In this document: in pieces, positions 1 to 9,659 of the stretch
Layout: every line of letters begins with the position of its first letter
Numbering within the stretch: position 1 is the stretch's first letter
Origin: Neobacillus sp. PS3-40
GTDB lineage: Bacteria > Bacillota > Bacilli > Bacillales > Cytobacillaceae
Reading direction: 5' to 3'
Length of the DNA: 64,000 nucleotides
Assembly: GCF_030915485.1 (NCBI RefSeq)
Contig: NZ_CP133266.1
Location: forward strand, 2,170,001-2,234,000
Position numbers and translations under genes: made by a program
The notes under the pieces: model-generated
Told to the model about the DNA's origin: nothing
The model's database searches: none
Seen by the model: only the letters and a program-made list of their open reading frames with translations

Positions 1-932
1 GCGGACTTTCGGCCTTTAAATAATGATGTTAATTCTTTTGTTCCCATTAATCCTTGTGGACGGTAGAGCATCATTACTATTAAAACTAAGCTATAAATAA
101 TCATCCTTGTTCCCGGATACGCCTGTAGATAGGTTGAAATAATTGTTAATAAAATGGCTGCAATTACTGCTCCGGACATACTTCCTAAACCGCCTAGAAC
201 AACGAAAATTAAGATATCAAATGATTTCAAAAATCCAAAGTTTGTTGGTTGAATAATATAGAAGTTGTGAGCATACAAGCTACCTGCAACGCCTGCAAAA
301 AATGCTCCAATAGCAAAGGCCGTTACTTTATAGTAAGTTGTATTAATTCCCATCGCATCTGCTGCAATTTCATTCTCTCGTATAGAAATACAGGCACGTC
401 CGTGGGTTGAATTTGTAAAGTTAACAATGACAATAATGGAAAGCATGACGCAAAAAGCAAGCCATGGCCAAGTGGTTAAATGGGAGACCTGCATCCCGCT
501 CGCCCCACCTACATAATCAACATTTAAAAACACAATTCTAACAATTTCTCCAAATCCTAAAGTGGCAATGGCAAGATAATCTCCCTTTAAACGGAGACTA
601 GGAATACCAATGATTAATCCTGCAACAGCTGCAGCTAAGCCGCCAACTAGTATTGCAACCACAAAAGGAAGATGCAACTTCATTGTTATAATCGCAGATG
701 CATAAGCTCCAACTGCTAGGAAACCTGCATGGCCGATGGAGAACTGGCCTGTGATACCAATAATTAAATGGAGACTAACTGCCAAAATAATATTAATGCC
801 GATAAAGAACAAGGTATTAATATAAAATGGATTTAGTTGCCCACCGGTTATTAATCCTTGAACTACTATTGAAAAAATAATGGCCAAAACGATTGAGCCC
901 CAAAATCCTTTAGCCCGCTTTACTATATTCAT
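1..932 (-). CDS. livM: Branched-chain amino acid ABC transporter permease LivM (3' end outside window)
   Basis: Second membrane subunit of a LIV/HAAT-type importer for branched-chain or related amino acids. The frame starts at an ATG read as MNIVKRAKGFWGS and runs without a stop to the window edge (about 310 codons), so only a few C-terminal residues should be missing. It shows several hydrophobic helices, the family stretch GHAGFLAVGAYASA and the EAA-like stretch LGGLGSMSGAVIAA near the C-terminus, as in LivM. It lies 12 bases downstream of livH and is surely co-transcribed with livH and the binding lipoprotein. The ATPases LivG and LivF are expected just beyond the window. The exact substrate cannot be read from sequence. 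Confidence 0.9.
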   Translation of the reverse strand, partial: MNIVKRAKGFWGSIVLAIIFSIVVQGLITGGQLNPFYINTLFFIGINIILAVSLHLIIGITGQFSIGHAGFLAVGAYASAIITMKLHLPFVVAILVGGLAAAVAGLIIGIPSLRLKGDYLAIATLGFGEIVRIVFLNVDYVGGASGMQVSHLTTWPWLAFCVMLSIIVIVNFTNSTHGRACISIRENEIAADAMGINTTYYKVTAFAIGAFFAGVAGSLYAHNFYIIQPTNFGFLKSFDILIFVVLGGLGSMSGAVIAAILLTIISTYLQAYPGTRMIIYSLVLIVMMLYRPQGLMGTKELTSLFKGRKS

Positions 933-944
933 CGCTTAGCCCCC

Positions 945-1823
945 CTACACTTTTTCTCTAACATTTTTGCCAAACAGTCCTGCTGGGCGGAAGATTAAAA
1001 TAAGAATCAACACAACAAACGCCACGCCATCACGCCATAATGAATATCCAAGTGCACTTACAAGCGCCTCAATGACACCTAGTACTAATCCACCTGCCAT
1101 GGCACCTGGAATAATTCCAATACCACCTAGGACGGCTGCTACGAAAGCTTTAAGACCTGGAATAATCCCCATCAATGGTTCGATCTTTGTATAATACATT
1201 CCAAAAATAACTCCTGCTGCACCTGCTAGTGCTGAACCAATTGCAAATGTTGCAGAGATAGTATTATCAACATTAATGCCCATTAGTCTTGCAGCATCCA
1301 TATCATGAGAAACTGCACGCATCGCTTTTCCAATTTTCGTCTTATGGACAATAAACTGAAGTAAAACCATCAATAACACAGATATTCCTAATATAAACAG
1401 CGATTGGCTGTTAATTTCCGCTCCAAAGAATTTAATTACTTTTATTGGAATGACATCTCCCGGATATGCTTCTGGCTGTGCACCTCTAATATAGATTGTT
1501 CCATATTCAATTAATAATGACACACCAATAGCCGTAATAAGGGCTGCAATCCGCGTTGCATTCCGTAAAGGTTTGTAAGCAATTCGCTCGATGACTACTC
1601 CAAAAATGCCACAAGCCACCATAGAAATAATTAAAGCAAGGAAAAAATTTAGATGTAAAAAAGTAATAGAATAAAAGCCGATAAATGCTCCAACCATGAA
1701 GACATCTCCATGGGCAAAGTTAATTAATTTTACAATTCCATAAACCATGGTATAACCAAGGGCAATTAGTGCGTATATACTGCCAAGAGAAATCCCGTTG
1801 ATCAGCTGCTGTATAAACTCCAT
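945..1823 (-). CDS. livH: Branched-chain amino acid ABC transporter permease LivH
   Basis: First membrane subunit of the LIV-type importer, about 292 residues and nearly all hydrophobic helices. It begins MEFIQQLINGISLGSIYALI and contains GYTMVYGIVKLINFAHGD, a hallmark of LivH proteins, and the C-terminal loop AAVLGGIGIIPGAMAGG. The frame is open for 16 more codons upstream, but the start used here has AAAGGAG about 8 bases ahead, and the upstream start overlaps a hairpin, so the shorter form is preferred. It sits between the binding-protein gene and livM. A strong stem-loop separates it from the binding-protein gene, which probably lowers permease relative to lipoprotein. Confidence 0.93.
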   Translation of the reverse strand: MEFIQQLINGISLGSIYALIALGYTMVYGIVKLINFAHGDVFMVGAFIGFYSITFLHLNFFLALIISMVACGIFGVVIERIAYKPLRNATRIAALITAIGVSLLIEYGTIYIRGAQPEAYPGDVIPIKVIKFFGAEINSQSLFILGISVLLMVLLQFIVHKTKIGKAMRAVSHDMDAARLMGINVDNTISATFAIGSALAGAAGVIFGMYYTKIEPLMGIIPGLKAFVAAVLGGIGIIPGAMAGGLVLGVIEALVSALGYSLWRDGVAFVVLILILIFRPAGLFGKNVREKV

Positions 1824-1857
1824 GTCACACTCTCCTTTAAAAGGACCTAATAAAATG

Positions 1858-1886
1858 GAATAGGGAGACATAAACTCTCCCTATTC
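1858..1886 (-). terminator. Intercistronic hairpin between binding-protein gene and livH
   Basis: Perfect 11-base inverted repeat (GAATAGGGAGA / TCTCCCTATTC) with a 7-base loop. On the transcribed strand it is followed by a T-rich but not pure T tract (TCCATTTTATT). It probably acts as a partial terminator or an mRNA-stabilising stem that keeps the lipoprotein more abundant than the permeases. Confidence 0.6.
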
Positions 1887-1912
1887 ATTTACTACACTAT
1901 TTTTTGTTAAGA

Positions 1913-3091
1913 TTAAGGATTTACCTTTGTTTTAAATACTTGCTCGCCATCTTTGTATTCAAGGATAACAGCAGCTTTAATTGGGTCATGATTTTTATCA
2001 AGCTTCATTTTACCTGAAACAAGTTGCAAACCATCTGTTTCTGCAAGTGCTTTCTGAATTTTTACAGGGTTAGAACTTCCTGCACGCTTGATTGCATCAG
2101 CAACAAAATAAGCAGTGTCATAACCAAGAGCAGCAAATGCATCCGGTGATTTTCCATCATATTTAGCTTTAAATGCCGCTACGAAATCTTGAACTTTAGG
2201 ATCTGAATCTCCAGCTGAGTAATGGTTTGTAATAAACGTATTCTCTAAAGCGGCCTTACCGCCAATCTCGACAAGCTTAGGAGAATCCCAGCCATCGCCA
2301 CCCATAAATGGAACGTTTAAGCCACCCTCACGAGCTTGCTTAAGAATTAACCCTACTTCTTCGTAATAACCTGGAAGAAAAACAAATTCAGGATTAGCTG
2401 ATTTAATACGTGTCAAAGTCGCGTGGAAGTCAGTATCTTTAGCCACATATGCTTCTTCAGAGACTATTTTTCCACCGTTCTTCTCAAAGGACTCTTTGAA
2501 CGCTGCTGCAAGCCCCTTAGCGTAGTCGCTTGAGCTGTCAATTAATACTGCTGCAGTTTTAACCTTTAGCTCATTTGATGCAAAGTTTGCAGCAACTGTA
2601 CCTTGGAATGGATCGATGAAACAAGTACGGAAAACAAAATCATTTAACTTGCCATCTTTAACCGTAACTGCTGGGTTCGTTCCAGTTGGTGTTATTAACG
2701 GAACTTTATTATCTTGAGCAACTTGAACTTGTGCTAAAGTATTTGTACTTGTTGAGGCACCAATAATCGCAGAAACCTTATCCTGACTAACAAGCTTAAT
2801 CGCACCGTTTGTAGCTTCGGCAGCGTCTGATTTATTATCTACCTTAACAAGCTCTAGTTTTTTTCCATCTATTCCCTTTTTATTAATTTCTTCAAATGCA
2901 AGCGCAACCCCTTCAGAAACTGATTGACCGTAGGAAGCAACACCCCCTGATAATTCGATGTCGGCACCAATCTTAATTACTTTGCCACCATCATCCCCAC
3001 TACCACTTGTACTTGTTGATCCACATCCAGCCATAACACCTGCTGTTACTAAAAGTGATGCTAAAATACCTGCAACTTTTCTCTTCTTCAT
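1913..3091 (-). CDS. Branched-chain amino acid ABC transporter substrate-binding lipoprotein
   Basis: Periplasmic-binding-fold (Peripla_BP_6, LivJ/LivK type) lipoprotein that delivers its amino acid to the LivHM permease. An N-terminal signal peptide ends in the lipobox VMAGC with the lipidated Cys at residue 23, followed by a Gly/Ser-rich linker. The mature domain starts KIGADIELSGGVASYG, typical of the family. The start has AGGGGGT just upstream. It is the first gene of the operon with livH and livM. A CodY-like 15-mer lies about 90 bases upstream. A close paralogue without permease genes sits near 48.5-49.7 kb, and the two share long identical stretches such as AAEATNGAIKL and EEAYVAKDTDF. 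Confidence 0.92.
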   Translation of the reverse strand: MKKRKVAGILASLLVTAGVMAGCGSTSTSGSGDDGGKVIKIGADIELSGGVASYGQSVSEGVALAFEEINKKGIDGKKLELVKVDNKSDAAEATNGAIKLVSQDKVSAIIGASTSTNTLAQVQVAQDNKVPLITPTGTNPAVTVKDGKLNDFVFRTCFIDPFQGTVAANFASNELKVKTAAVLIDSSSDYAKGLAAAFKESFEKNGGKIVSEEAYVAKDTDFHATLTRIKSANPEFVFLPGYYEEVGLILKQAREGGLNVPFMGGDGWDSPKLVEIGGKAALENTFITNHYSAGDSDPKVQDFVAAFKAKYDGKSPDAFAALGYDTAYFVADAIKRAGSSNPVKIQKALAETDGLQLVSGKMKLDKNHDPIKAAVILEYKDGEQVFKTKVNP

Positions 3092-3175
3092 GCTTTACCC
3101 CCTGTTTGAAATTTTTTTGTATTTCTCCCCTTGCAGAATCCATATTTCACTTTTCGGATTCTTAAAAATAAAAAT

Positions 3176-3190
3176 AATATTCTGAAAACA
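3176..3190. promoter_or_regulatory. Candidate CodY box upstream of the branched-chain amino acid importer
   Basis: AATATTCTGAAAACA matches 12 of 15 positions of the CodY consensus AATTTTCWGAAAATT. It lies about 90 bases upstream of the lipoprotein start, near a possible promoter (TTGTAC, 16 bases, TATTTT on the minus strand). CodY repressing branched-chain amino acid transport would fit known Bacillus biology. The match is suggestive only. Confidence 0.45.
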
Positions 3191-3348
3191 TTGTACAAAA
3201 TAATTTTCCTTTCGTCTAGTAGTATTACGAGTTATTTTGAGATAATTTTAAAAAGTTAGAAAAGTCAGTTATAATTGGAATAAAAATGGTTTTTTAAGTA
3301 ATAATTATTTAAATCTTAATAATATCAACAAATACTTAAATGCTTTAC

Positions 3349-3376
3349 AAAAAAGGGATTCCAGCAAAGGAATCCC
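3349..3376 (-). terminator. Terminator of niaP
   Basis: Stem GGGATTCC / GGAATCCC with a 6-base loop, followed on the minus strand by TTTTTTG. It lies just after the stop codon of the transporter gene. Confidence 0.8.
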
Positions 3377-3385
3377 CAAAAATAA

Positions 3386-4618
3386 TTATATTAATTCTTT
3401 TCTTTTCGTTTCTTTCCCCAAAAACATTACAGTTAAAGCGGCGATTAATACGGAGATACAAAAAATCGTAAAAATGGTTGAAATTGATGAATGTTGTGCA
3501 ACAAGGTACCCTACAAGCAGTGGCCCAAGTATTCCTCCAATTCGTCCAAAGGAAGCTGCCATTCCAGATCCTGTACCTCGAATATTGGTTGGATAATGTT
3601 CTGGCGTATAGGCATATAACGCGCCCCAAGCACCGAGATTAAAGAAGGACAGAAGGATTCCAGCAGTTAGTAATAATGCTGTTGATTCTGCAGCACCAAA
3701 TAAGTAAGCACTCAAAGCTGTACCTATTAAATAAACAACCAACACAAATTTACGTCCGAATTTTTCAATAAACCAGGCTGCTGTAAAATAACCTGGAAGT
3801 TGAGCGAGTGTCATAATTAGAACATATTCAAAGCTTCTAATTAGGCTAAATCCTTTCATAACCATCACACTAGGGAGCCATAAGAACATTCCATAATAGG
3901 AAAATACCACGCAAAACCAAAGAATCCAAAGCATAGTTGTCTGACGCGCATAATCCTTAGACCATAATTTAGCGATACCTTCAAAAGCAGAAATCCGTTC
4001 TTTTTTCTTTAATGCGCTAAAACGAGGTGAATCAGGCATACCAATTCGTAAATAAATGGCATAAAGTGCAGGTATAGCGCTTATTAACAAAGCAGCCTGC
4101 CATCCAAACTTCGGAATGATGAAATACGAGATAATAGCGGCAACCAGCCAGCCGAAAGCCCAGAAACTTTCAAGTAAAACGACTGTCCTGCCCCGTTTCT
4201 CAACTGGAACACTTTCCGATACAAGTGTGGATGCTACTGGAAGTTCCCCACCTAATCCCATTCCTATAACAAATCGCAATACAAGAAAAAGGGTTAATGA
4301 GGTCGTAAATGCAGCTAGCCCACTCCCAACTGAGAATAAAACTAACGTCATTATAAATACATTCTTTCGACCAATTCGGTCTGCCATTAACCCGAAAATC
4401 AATGCTCCTACTGCCATTCCAATCGAGTTAACACTACCAATCCAGCCCATCTGCTCTGTTGATAGATTCCAGTCTATCTTCAAGGCTGCGATGATAAATG
4501 ATAGGATTCCTACATCCATCGCATCAAACATCCAGCCCATCCCAGCAATTCCGAGTAATTTCTTGTTTGAAAATTCTTTTCCTCTATATGAATTCTTAAT
4601 TGAAATTTCTTTCTCCAT
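3386..4618 (-). CDS. niaP: MFS transporter, niacin permease NiaP/YceI family
   Basis: Twelve-helix major facilitator permease, about 410 residues. From memory it strongly resembles B. subtilis YceI (NiaP), the niacin transporter: FDAMDVGILSFIIAALK near the N-terminus, LADRIGRK-type loop (here LMADRIGRK), GMGLGGELPVASTLVSE, FSYYGMFLWLPSVM in the centre, and LSFFNLGAWGALYAYTPE-type C-terminal helix. I therefore predict uptake of nicotinate or nicotinamide. An ATG nine codons upstream is open, but the chosen ATG has AGGAGG at ideal distance. It stands alone with its own terminator and diverges from the DUF485/symporter pair. Another aromatic-acid substrate is possible. Confidence 0.85.
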   Translation of the reverse strand: MEKEISIKNSYRGKEFSNKKLLGIAGMGWMFDAMDVGILSFIIAALKIDWNLSTEQMGWIGSVNSIGMAVGALIFGLMADRIGRKNVFIMTLVLFSVGSGLAAFTTSLTLFLVLRFVIGMGLGGELPVASTLVSESVPVEKRGRTVVLLESFWAFGWLVAAIISYFIIPKFGWQAALLISAIPALYAIYLRIGMPDSPRFSALKKKERISAFEGIAKLWSKDYARQTTMLWILWFCVVFSYYGMFLWLPSVMVMKGFSLIRSFEYVLIMTLAQLPGYFTAAWFIEKFGRKFVLVVYLIGTALSAYLFGAAESTALLLTAGILLSFFNLGAWGALYAYTPEHYPTNIRGTGSGMAASFGRIGGILGPLLVGYLVAQHSSISTIFTIFCISVLIAALTVMFLGKETKRKELI

Positions 4619-4821
4619 TTGTACCTCCTGCTGAGAAACTTTCATTACAAAAATCCCCTTTATATTTATGATAGGACAAATTTATTACAAACATTATTCT
4701 AACAGTTGTCTTTACACTTGTCACTATAATATATAGGATTACTATTTTTTAGCATTTCCCTTTTCTCGTATACAATTATCCCTAAAAAAAATAATTCTAA
4801 AATGTTTTGTCGAATAATATA

Positions 4822-4873
4822 CTGTAAAAAAATTAATTACAGAATTTACAGTGTTTTCAAAAAAATGTATAAT
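4822..4873 (+). promoter_or_regulatory. SigA promoter with overlapping inverted repeat, upstream of the symporter pair
   Basis: TTTACA (4845-4850) and TATAAT (4868-4873) are 17 bases apart, a near-ideal SigA promoter. CTGTAA at 4822-4827 and TTACAG at 4837-4842 form an inverted repeat, and a further TTACAG at 4846-4851 overlaps the -35 box. This arrangement suggests a regulator site at the promoter. The regulator is unknown. Confidence 0.65.
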
Positions 4874-4987
4874 AATTTTGTATTATGTATGAAAGGGGGG
4901 AGCGTGTTATTTAGCTTAAGGGGGATAAAACGCTATTTTTTAAGGGGAGAGAATGTTTTCACGGTCACCAAAAAAGGGGGTAATTGA

Positions 4988-5338
4988 ATGTCAATGAATC
5001 AACCTGTCTTAAAGCAAAGCATTGCATCACCATTAGACTATTGCGAAATAGCTCAATCTTCTTCTTTTCAAAAGCTTCTTCGCGAAAAACGCAATTTCAT
5101 CGTTCCTTGGTCATTATTCTTTATGATCTTTTACTTCACATTGCCAATTTTGACAGCCTACACTGACGTTCTTAATAAAGCCTTCTGGGGTCCAATCAGT
5201 TGGGCATGGGTTTTTGCCTCCGCCCAATTCGTTATGACATGGGCATTATGTATAATTTATACAAAACGGGCAGCAAAGTTTGATAAGATGGTCGAAGAAA
5301 TAAAGGATTCTATCTCTTTCAAAGGGGGAATTAGATAG
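4988..5338 (+). CDS. DUF485 family small membrane protein
   Basis: 116 residues with two hydrophobic helices (about 42-62 and 73-93) and charged ends, typical of DUF485 proteins. In many bacteria a DUF485 gene (YjcH in E. coli) sits directly upstream of the ActP acetate symporter, and the same is true here: the stop codon abuts the ATG of the symporter with no gap. Its function is unproven; it is usually assumed to help or modulate the symporter. The start has AAGGGGG a few bases ahead. The upstream promoter serves both genes. Confidence 0.85.
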   Translation: MSMNQPVLKQSIASPLDYCEIAQSSSFQKLLREKRNFIVPWSLFFMIFYFTLPILTAYTDVLNKAFWGPISWAWVFASAQFVMTWALCIIYTKRAAKFDKMVEEIKDSISFKGGIR

Positions 5339-6865
5339 ATGAATACGACTGCCTTTACACTCTTTCTAATCATTGTTGGATTAACACTTGTTATTACTTA
5401 TATCGCTTCGAAACGAACAAAAACCACCAGTGATTTTTACACAGCCGATGGCAGTCTAACAGGTTGGCAAAATGGTTTGGCCATTGCCGGTGATTATATG
5501 TCAGCTGCTTCATTTCTTGGTATTGCAGGAATGATTGCTTTATCTGGCTTTGATGGATTCTTTTATAGTATCGGTTTCCTTGTTGCCTATTTAGTGGTTC
5601 TATATATTGTCGCTGAGCCACTTAGAAATCTTGGGAAATATACAATGGCTGATATGATTGCTGCCCGTTTTAAAGAAAAAAACGTTCGTGGCGTTGCAGC
5701 CTTAAATACGATAACCATTTCTATTTTTTATATGATTGCACAGCTTGTTGGGGCAGGTGCATTAATTAAGCTATTGCTTGGCTTAGATTATATGTATTCT
5801 GTTTTAATTGTTGGAGTTTTAATGACTGTTTATGTTGTATTCGGCGGGATGATGGCGACAAGTTGGGTTCAAATTGTCAAAGCATTATTGCTGATGGGCG
5901 GAACAGTCGTCATTTCCATCATGGTTTTTGCTAAATTTGATTTCAATCCAATAAAGATGTTTGAACACATGAAAACTGCTACACCATTAGGCGCTGGGTT
6001 TTTAAATCCAGGTAACAAATTTACAAATCCATTGGATACCATTTCTCTTAACTTGGCTTTGGTTTTAGGTACTGCAGGACTTCCGCACATTCTTACTCGC
6101 TTTTTCACAGTTAAAGATGCGATAACAGCCAGAAAGTCTGTCGTTTATGCTACCTGGATCATCGGAGTTTTCTATGTAATGACTGTTTTCCTAGGGTTTG
6201 GAGCAGCATCATTCGTTGGTTTTGATAAAATTGTTGCTGCAAATGCTGCTGGAAATATGGCCGCTCCATTGCTAGCTGAAGCCTTAGGAGGCGAATTCTT
6301 TTTTGCCTTTATATCCGCTGTCGCATTTGCAACCATTCTTGCCGTTGTCGCAGGGCTTGTACTTTCAGCCGCCTCAGCATTTGCACATGACTTCTATAGC
6401 CATATTCTAAGACATGGTAAAGCAACTGAACGGGAACAAGTTGTTGCCGCTCGTTGGGCATCGATCGGCGTTTCTATTTTGTCAATTATTCTTGCTCTTT
6501 TTGCTCAAAAAATGAATGTAGCGTTCCTAGTAGCATTAGCATTTGCTGTTGCAGCTAGCGCGAATTTACCCATTATTTTATTCACAATCTTTTGGAAGCG
6601 CTTCAATACATCTGGAGCCGTTACCGGCATGATCGTCGGGCTTGCGAGCTCACTGATTCTTGTAGCCATTGGGCCAAACGTTTGGTCACCAGAAGTAGGG
6701 AAGGCCATTCTTGTCGGAAAACCACTCTTCAGCCTTGGAAATCCAGGAATTGTCTCTATACCATTAGGATTTATTGCCGCCTACTTAGGAACAGTACTTT
6801 CAAGTAAAAAAGAGGATGTTAGAAAATTCGATGAAATTCTTGTTAAGGCGAATACAGGACTATAG
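5339..6865 (+). CDS. Sodium:solute symporter, ActP (acetate permease) type
   Basis: 508-residue SSS-family symporter with about 13 hydrophobic helices. Family signatures include TTSDFYTADGSLTGWQNGLAIAGDYMSAASFLGIAG near the N-terminus, the stretch GKYTMADMIAARF and AVVAGLVLSAASAFAHDFY in the second half, all like ActP/YwcA. Predicted substrate is acetate or a related short monocarboxylate taken up with Na+. It is translationally coupled to the DUF485 protein. A bidirectional terminator lies just downstream. Glyoxylate, glycolate or pyruvate are alternatives, because the subfamily is broad. Confidence 0.85.
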   Translation: MNTTAFTLFLIIVGLTLVITYIASKRTKTTSDFYTADGSLTGWQNGLAIAGDYMSAASFLGIAGMIALSGFDGFFYSIGFLVAYLVVLYIVAEPLRNLGKYTMADMIAARFKEKNVRGVAALNTITISIFYMIAQLVGAGALIKLLLGLDYMYSVLIVGVLMTVYVVFGGMMATSWVQIVKALLLMGGTVVISIMVFAKFDFNPIKMFEHMKTATPLGAGFLNPGNKFTNPLDTISLNLALVLGTAGLPHILTRFFTVKDAITARKSVVYATWIIGVFYVMTVFLGFGAASFVGFDKIVAANAAGNMAAPLLAEALGGEFFFAFISAVAFATILAVVAGLVLSAASAFAHDFYSHILRHGKATEREQVVAARWASIGVSILSIILALFAQKMNVAFLVALAFAVAASANLPIILFTIFWKRFNTSGAVTGMIVGLASSLILVAIGPNVWSPEVGKAILVGKPLFSLGNPGIVSIPLGFIAAYLGTVLSSKKEDVRKFDEILVKANTGL

Positions 6866-6914
6866 AAAAAGTCCCTTCATTGGATAGATTCATAGAATAA
6901 ATTTTGATAAAACC

Positions 6915-6955
6915 AAAAAGATCAGGATGCCAAGTTTCAGACATCCTGATCTTTT
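6915..6955. terminator. Bidirectional terminator between the symporter and inhA
   Basis: Stem AAAAAGATCAGGATG / CATCCTGATCTTTTT with a 12-base loop and T runs on both strands. It serves the symporter gene from the left and the protease gene from the right. Confidence 0.88.
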
Positions 6956-6967
6956 TATTTTGTTTTT

Positions 6968-9382
6968 TTAACGGTATAAAAGGATTTTTCCGACTGTTCC
7001 ATCATCGCTTTGACCCACAACGCGAACCTTTAATCCAAGATGAGGAATGTTACGTCCAACATCTGGATCCTGTGCGTTAAGGTAATTTTGACTGTCATCA
7101 AAAAGGGCATTGCTTTGAGTGAAGTTATCTTTTAAATAGAATGTTGGATCGCCTATTGTGACATTACTACCTTTATTTAAACTAAATGCAGCATCATGCA
7201 TTTGATAGCTATTAGAGCCCAATAGTTTATTAACATCATAGTAACCGTTCGGATCTGTCCAATCCTTATAGTGCCAGATGTTATTGTGTTGATCCGCATC
7301 GACAACCCCTAAGAAGCCGTCACCAGGATGGTACTCAGGTCCGGTCCAGTTATTGTTAAATGAGTTATCAACATACCAAACAACTAAACCTTGATCATAG
7401 GAAAGCATAGTACCTTTGCGGTTTACGTTTGCGAGACCTGCATCAGAGCCGTTATGTGATCTCCATTCAAGAAGATAATATTGGCTGGCACGGCTTTTAC
7501 CATTGGATTTTGTGAACCCATCATATGCAAATGGAGATGTTCCTTCAGCATCATCTGATAGAACTGCATTTCCACCTGCCGTTACCTTAACATCATCTAC
7601 ATAAAAACCAGCTTTTGATAAACCGCCATCCGTATCGTAGTTGAAGCTTAATTGTACCTTTTGTCCGGCAAATTGAGATAGATCAAATGTCGCGTCGACC
7701 CAGCCATTCGAATCACCTGTAATTCCGCTACCTGGATTAGAACCATATGGATCATCATTTGTTGTAAGATTACCAGGAATGGTTTTGCCATTTACACGAA
7801 TCGTTGCATAATCATAATCTTTTTCAATCGAATACCAAGTTTTAAAAGTAAGCTGTGCAGATGTTGCGTTTGTTAAATCAACAGTTGTCGTCATGTTATT
7901 GCTAAGGTTATCCGCACTGCCACTAAAGTACTCTGACACTCCACTTGTAGGTGTATTAACATCCGTAACTTTTATAGGAAGGTCGACTTTAACAACATCA
8001 TTATTTGTACCTTTTGTACTTGCTTCATCAAGAAGGAACTCGGAACCTTTTGAAGTAACATCATTACTATTGACTTCATTACCAGTTTGCCAGTTAGGGA
8101 TAAATTCGCCAGTAGTCATGGATTGTTGCAAAAATTCCTTATCATATGGGCTAAAGCCCGATGGTTCTGTACCTGGAACTTTACCTGTCCAGCTTCCGCT
8201 TGACATGATTGACCAGTAGCTGACAGGTTCCCCTGAACCACTGTAAAGAGTATCGTACTCATCAGGTAAGCCTAAGTTGTGACCAAATTCGTGGGCAAAT
8301 ACCCCAGCTGCACCGTCTTCAGGTTCAACTGTGTATGCAAAACCGCCTAATAGTCCACCCCAATAAGGTACATCTGTTTGTGTATTTGGAATTGTAGCCA
8401 CTCCGCCCAAATCCCAGCTATGGGACCAAATTGCATCCGGACCAATTTGCCCTCCACCAGCTTCTTCACCAACGCCGGAGTGAATAACCATTACATGATC
8501 AATAAGCCCATCCGGTTCGCGTGTATTTCCGTCTCCATCCAAATCATAAGGATCTTCCTGATCATAATTATTTAAATTAACAGAAGGATCTTTAGCTGCT
8601 GCTGCTAAGACTTCTTTAATTAAAGCTCGAGGATTAACATCATTACCTCCGCCGCTATGTGCACCATAATAAGCAGCAGGATGACTAGCCGTGTACCAAC
8701 CAGCAACCTCACCATCAACTGTATAGCTTCCACCCGATTGCTGTTCATAAAACTGCTTCATGGAGATTTTTGTTTTACCATCAGGACCTACATAGCCATC
8801 TTTACCAAAAATCATATCTTGATAATGTTGGTGGGAGTACGCATCAGCCCCGCTATAATACATATCTGTTTCATCAGCTGTTAATTGTCCATGTGGGACA
8901 TCGGGGAAATCAATTAAAAGAACAAGTACCTCATCTTTTCTTTGTTGCCCATCCCACTTTTCTCCTTGAACTGAAGAAACTGCACCCTGTTTGGCCTGAT
9001 CTACCTTGTTTCCTTTTCCTGAATTAACACCGTTACTATCCATTTTCTCTTTAATTTGTTCAGTAAGAGCATCGCGTTTCTTACCTAAGGAATCGTTTGT
9101 CTTTGCTGTTTTAGATGCAACTGCCATCTTATGCAAATACTGCTGCAATGCTTTGTCAGCTTCAGCTGGCGTAGCATCCTTTGCAATAGTGCCATTTTTC
9201 TTTAACATCTCGATGAGCCGCTCGTCATTTGCAATAGCTAAGTCACCCGGTGCCACTTCATTTGTGTAAGAGTTTAGAATAGATGCAGGTAGTTTACCTT
9301 GGCTGAATGCACCTGGTGCAAACGCGCTAAATACTAGACCTGCTGAAAATAACGGAATGCCCAATTTCTTCTTCCAATCCAT
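6968..9382 (-). CDS. inhA: Immune inhibitor A family secreted metalloprotease (peptidase M6)
   Basis: About 804-residue extracellular zinc protease. A signal peptide (MDWKKKLGIPLF and a hydrophobic core to about residue 28) is followed by a propeptide, then the catalytic domain with HEFGH at 364-368 and the family extension NLGLPDEYD. The C-terminal half has a jelly-roll-like part (VDLTNATSAQLTFKTWYSIE, AGFYVDDVKV) found in InhA proteins. In the B. cereus group the family degrades host antimicrobial peptides and matrix proteins and is also a sporulation-phase secreted protease; here a nutritional role is equally likely. An upstream in-frame start exists, but this ATG has GAGGAGG in position. 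It is monocistronic. Confidence 0.92.
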   Translation of the reverse strand: MDWKKKLGIPLFSAGLVFSAFAPGAFSQGKLPASILNSYTNEVAPGDLAIANDERLIEMLKKNGTIAKDATPAEADKALQQYLHKMAVASKTAKTNDSLGKKRDALTEQIKEKMDSNGVNSGKGNKVDQAKQGAVSSVQGEKWDGQQRKDEVLVLLIDFPDVPHGQLTADETDMYYSGADAYSHQHYQDMIFGKDGYVGPDGKTKISMKQFYEQQSGGSYTVDGEVAGWYTASHPAAYYGAHSGGGNDVNPRALIKEVLAAAAKDPSVNLNNYDQEDPYDLDGDGNTREPDGLIDHVMVIHSGVGEEAGGGQIGPDAIWSHSWDLGGVATIPNTQTDVPYWGGLLGGFAYTVEPEDGAAGVFAHEFGHNLGLPDEYDTLYSGSGEPVSYWSIMSSGSWTGKVPGTEPSGFSPYDKEFLQQSMTTGEFIPNWQTGNEVNSNDVTSKGSEFLLDEASTKGTNNDVVKVDLPIKVTDVNTPTSGVSEYFSGSADNLSNNMTTTVDLTNATSAQLTFKTWYSIEKDYDYATIRVNGKTIPGNLTTNDDPYGSNPGSGITGDSNGWVDATFDLSQFAGQKVQLSFNYDTDGGLSKAGFYVDDVKVTAGGNAVLSDDAEGTSPFAYDGFTKSNGKSRASQYYLLEWRSHNGSDAGLANVNRKGTMLSYDQGLVVWYVDNSFNNNWTGPEYHPGDGFLGVVDADQHNNIWHYKDWTDPNGYYDVNKLLGSNSYQMHDAAFSLNKGSNVTIGDPTFYLKDNFTQSNALFDDSQNYLNAQDPDVGRNIPHLGLKVRVVGQSDDGTVGKILLYR

Positions 9383-9606
9383 CAATCCTCCTCTAAACAA
9401 ATTTATTTGAGCGTGATATGTAACGGTTTACTTCCCCCCTTATCACCGTCACTTTAGTTAAAATTGTAGTTACGTATCTATACTAATTCTAATAATCCTT
9501 GTAAATTCCTCTGATTTTTCACAATTAACAGAAAAATGATTCTTAAGTAATAGTGTTTCTTCAATTCCCACTAAAATATCCCCTTTCTAAAGTCCCAGCA
9601 ACAAAT

Positions 9607-9638
9607 AAAAGGCCGAATCAATTTACTGATCGGGCCTT
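9607..9638 (-). terminator. Terminator of the ABC exporter pair
   Basis: Imperfect stem AAGGCCCGATCA / TGATTCGGCCTT on the minus strand followed by TTTATTTG, 20-50 bases after the last exporter gene. Confidence 0.75.
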
Positions 9639-9659
9639 CTACCTTCAACTATCTACTTT

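Noticed and set aside
4802-4987. 61-codon ORF in front of the DUF485 gene
   Set aside because: It runs through the promoter and leader of that gene and has no ribosome site.
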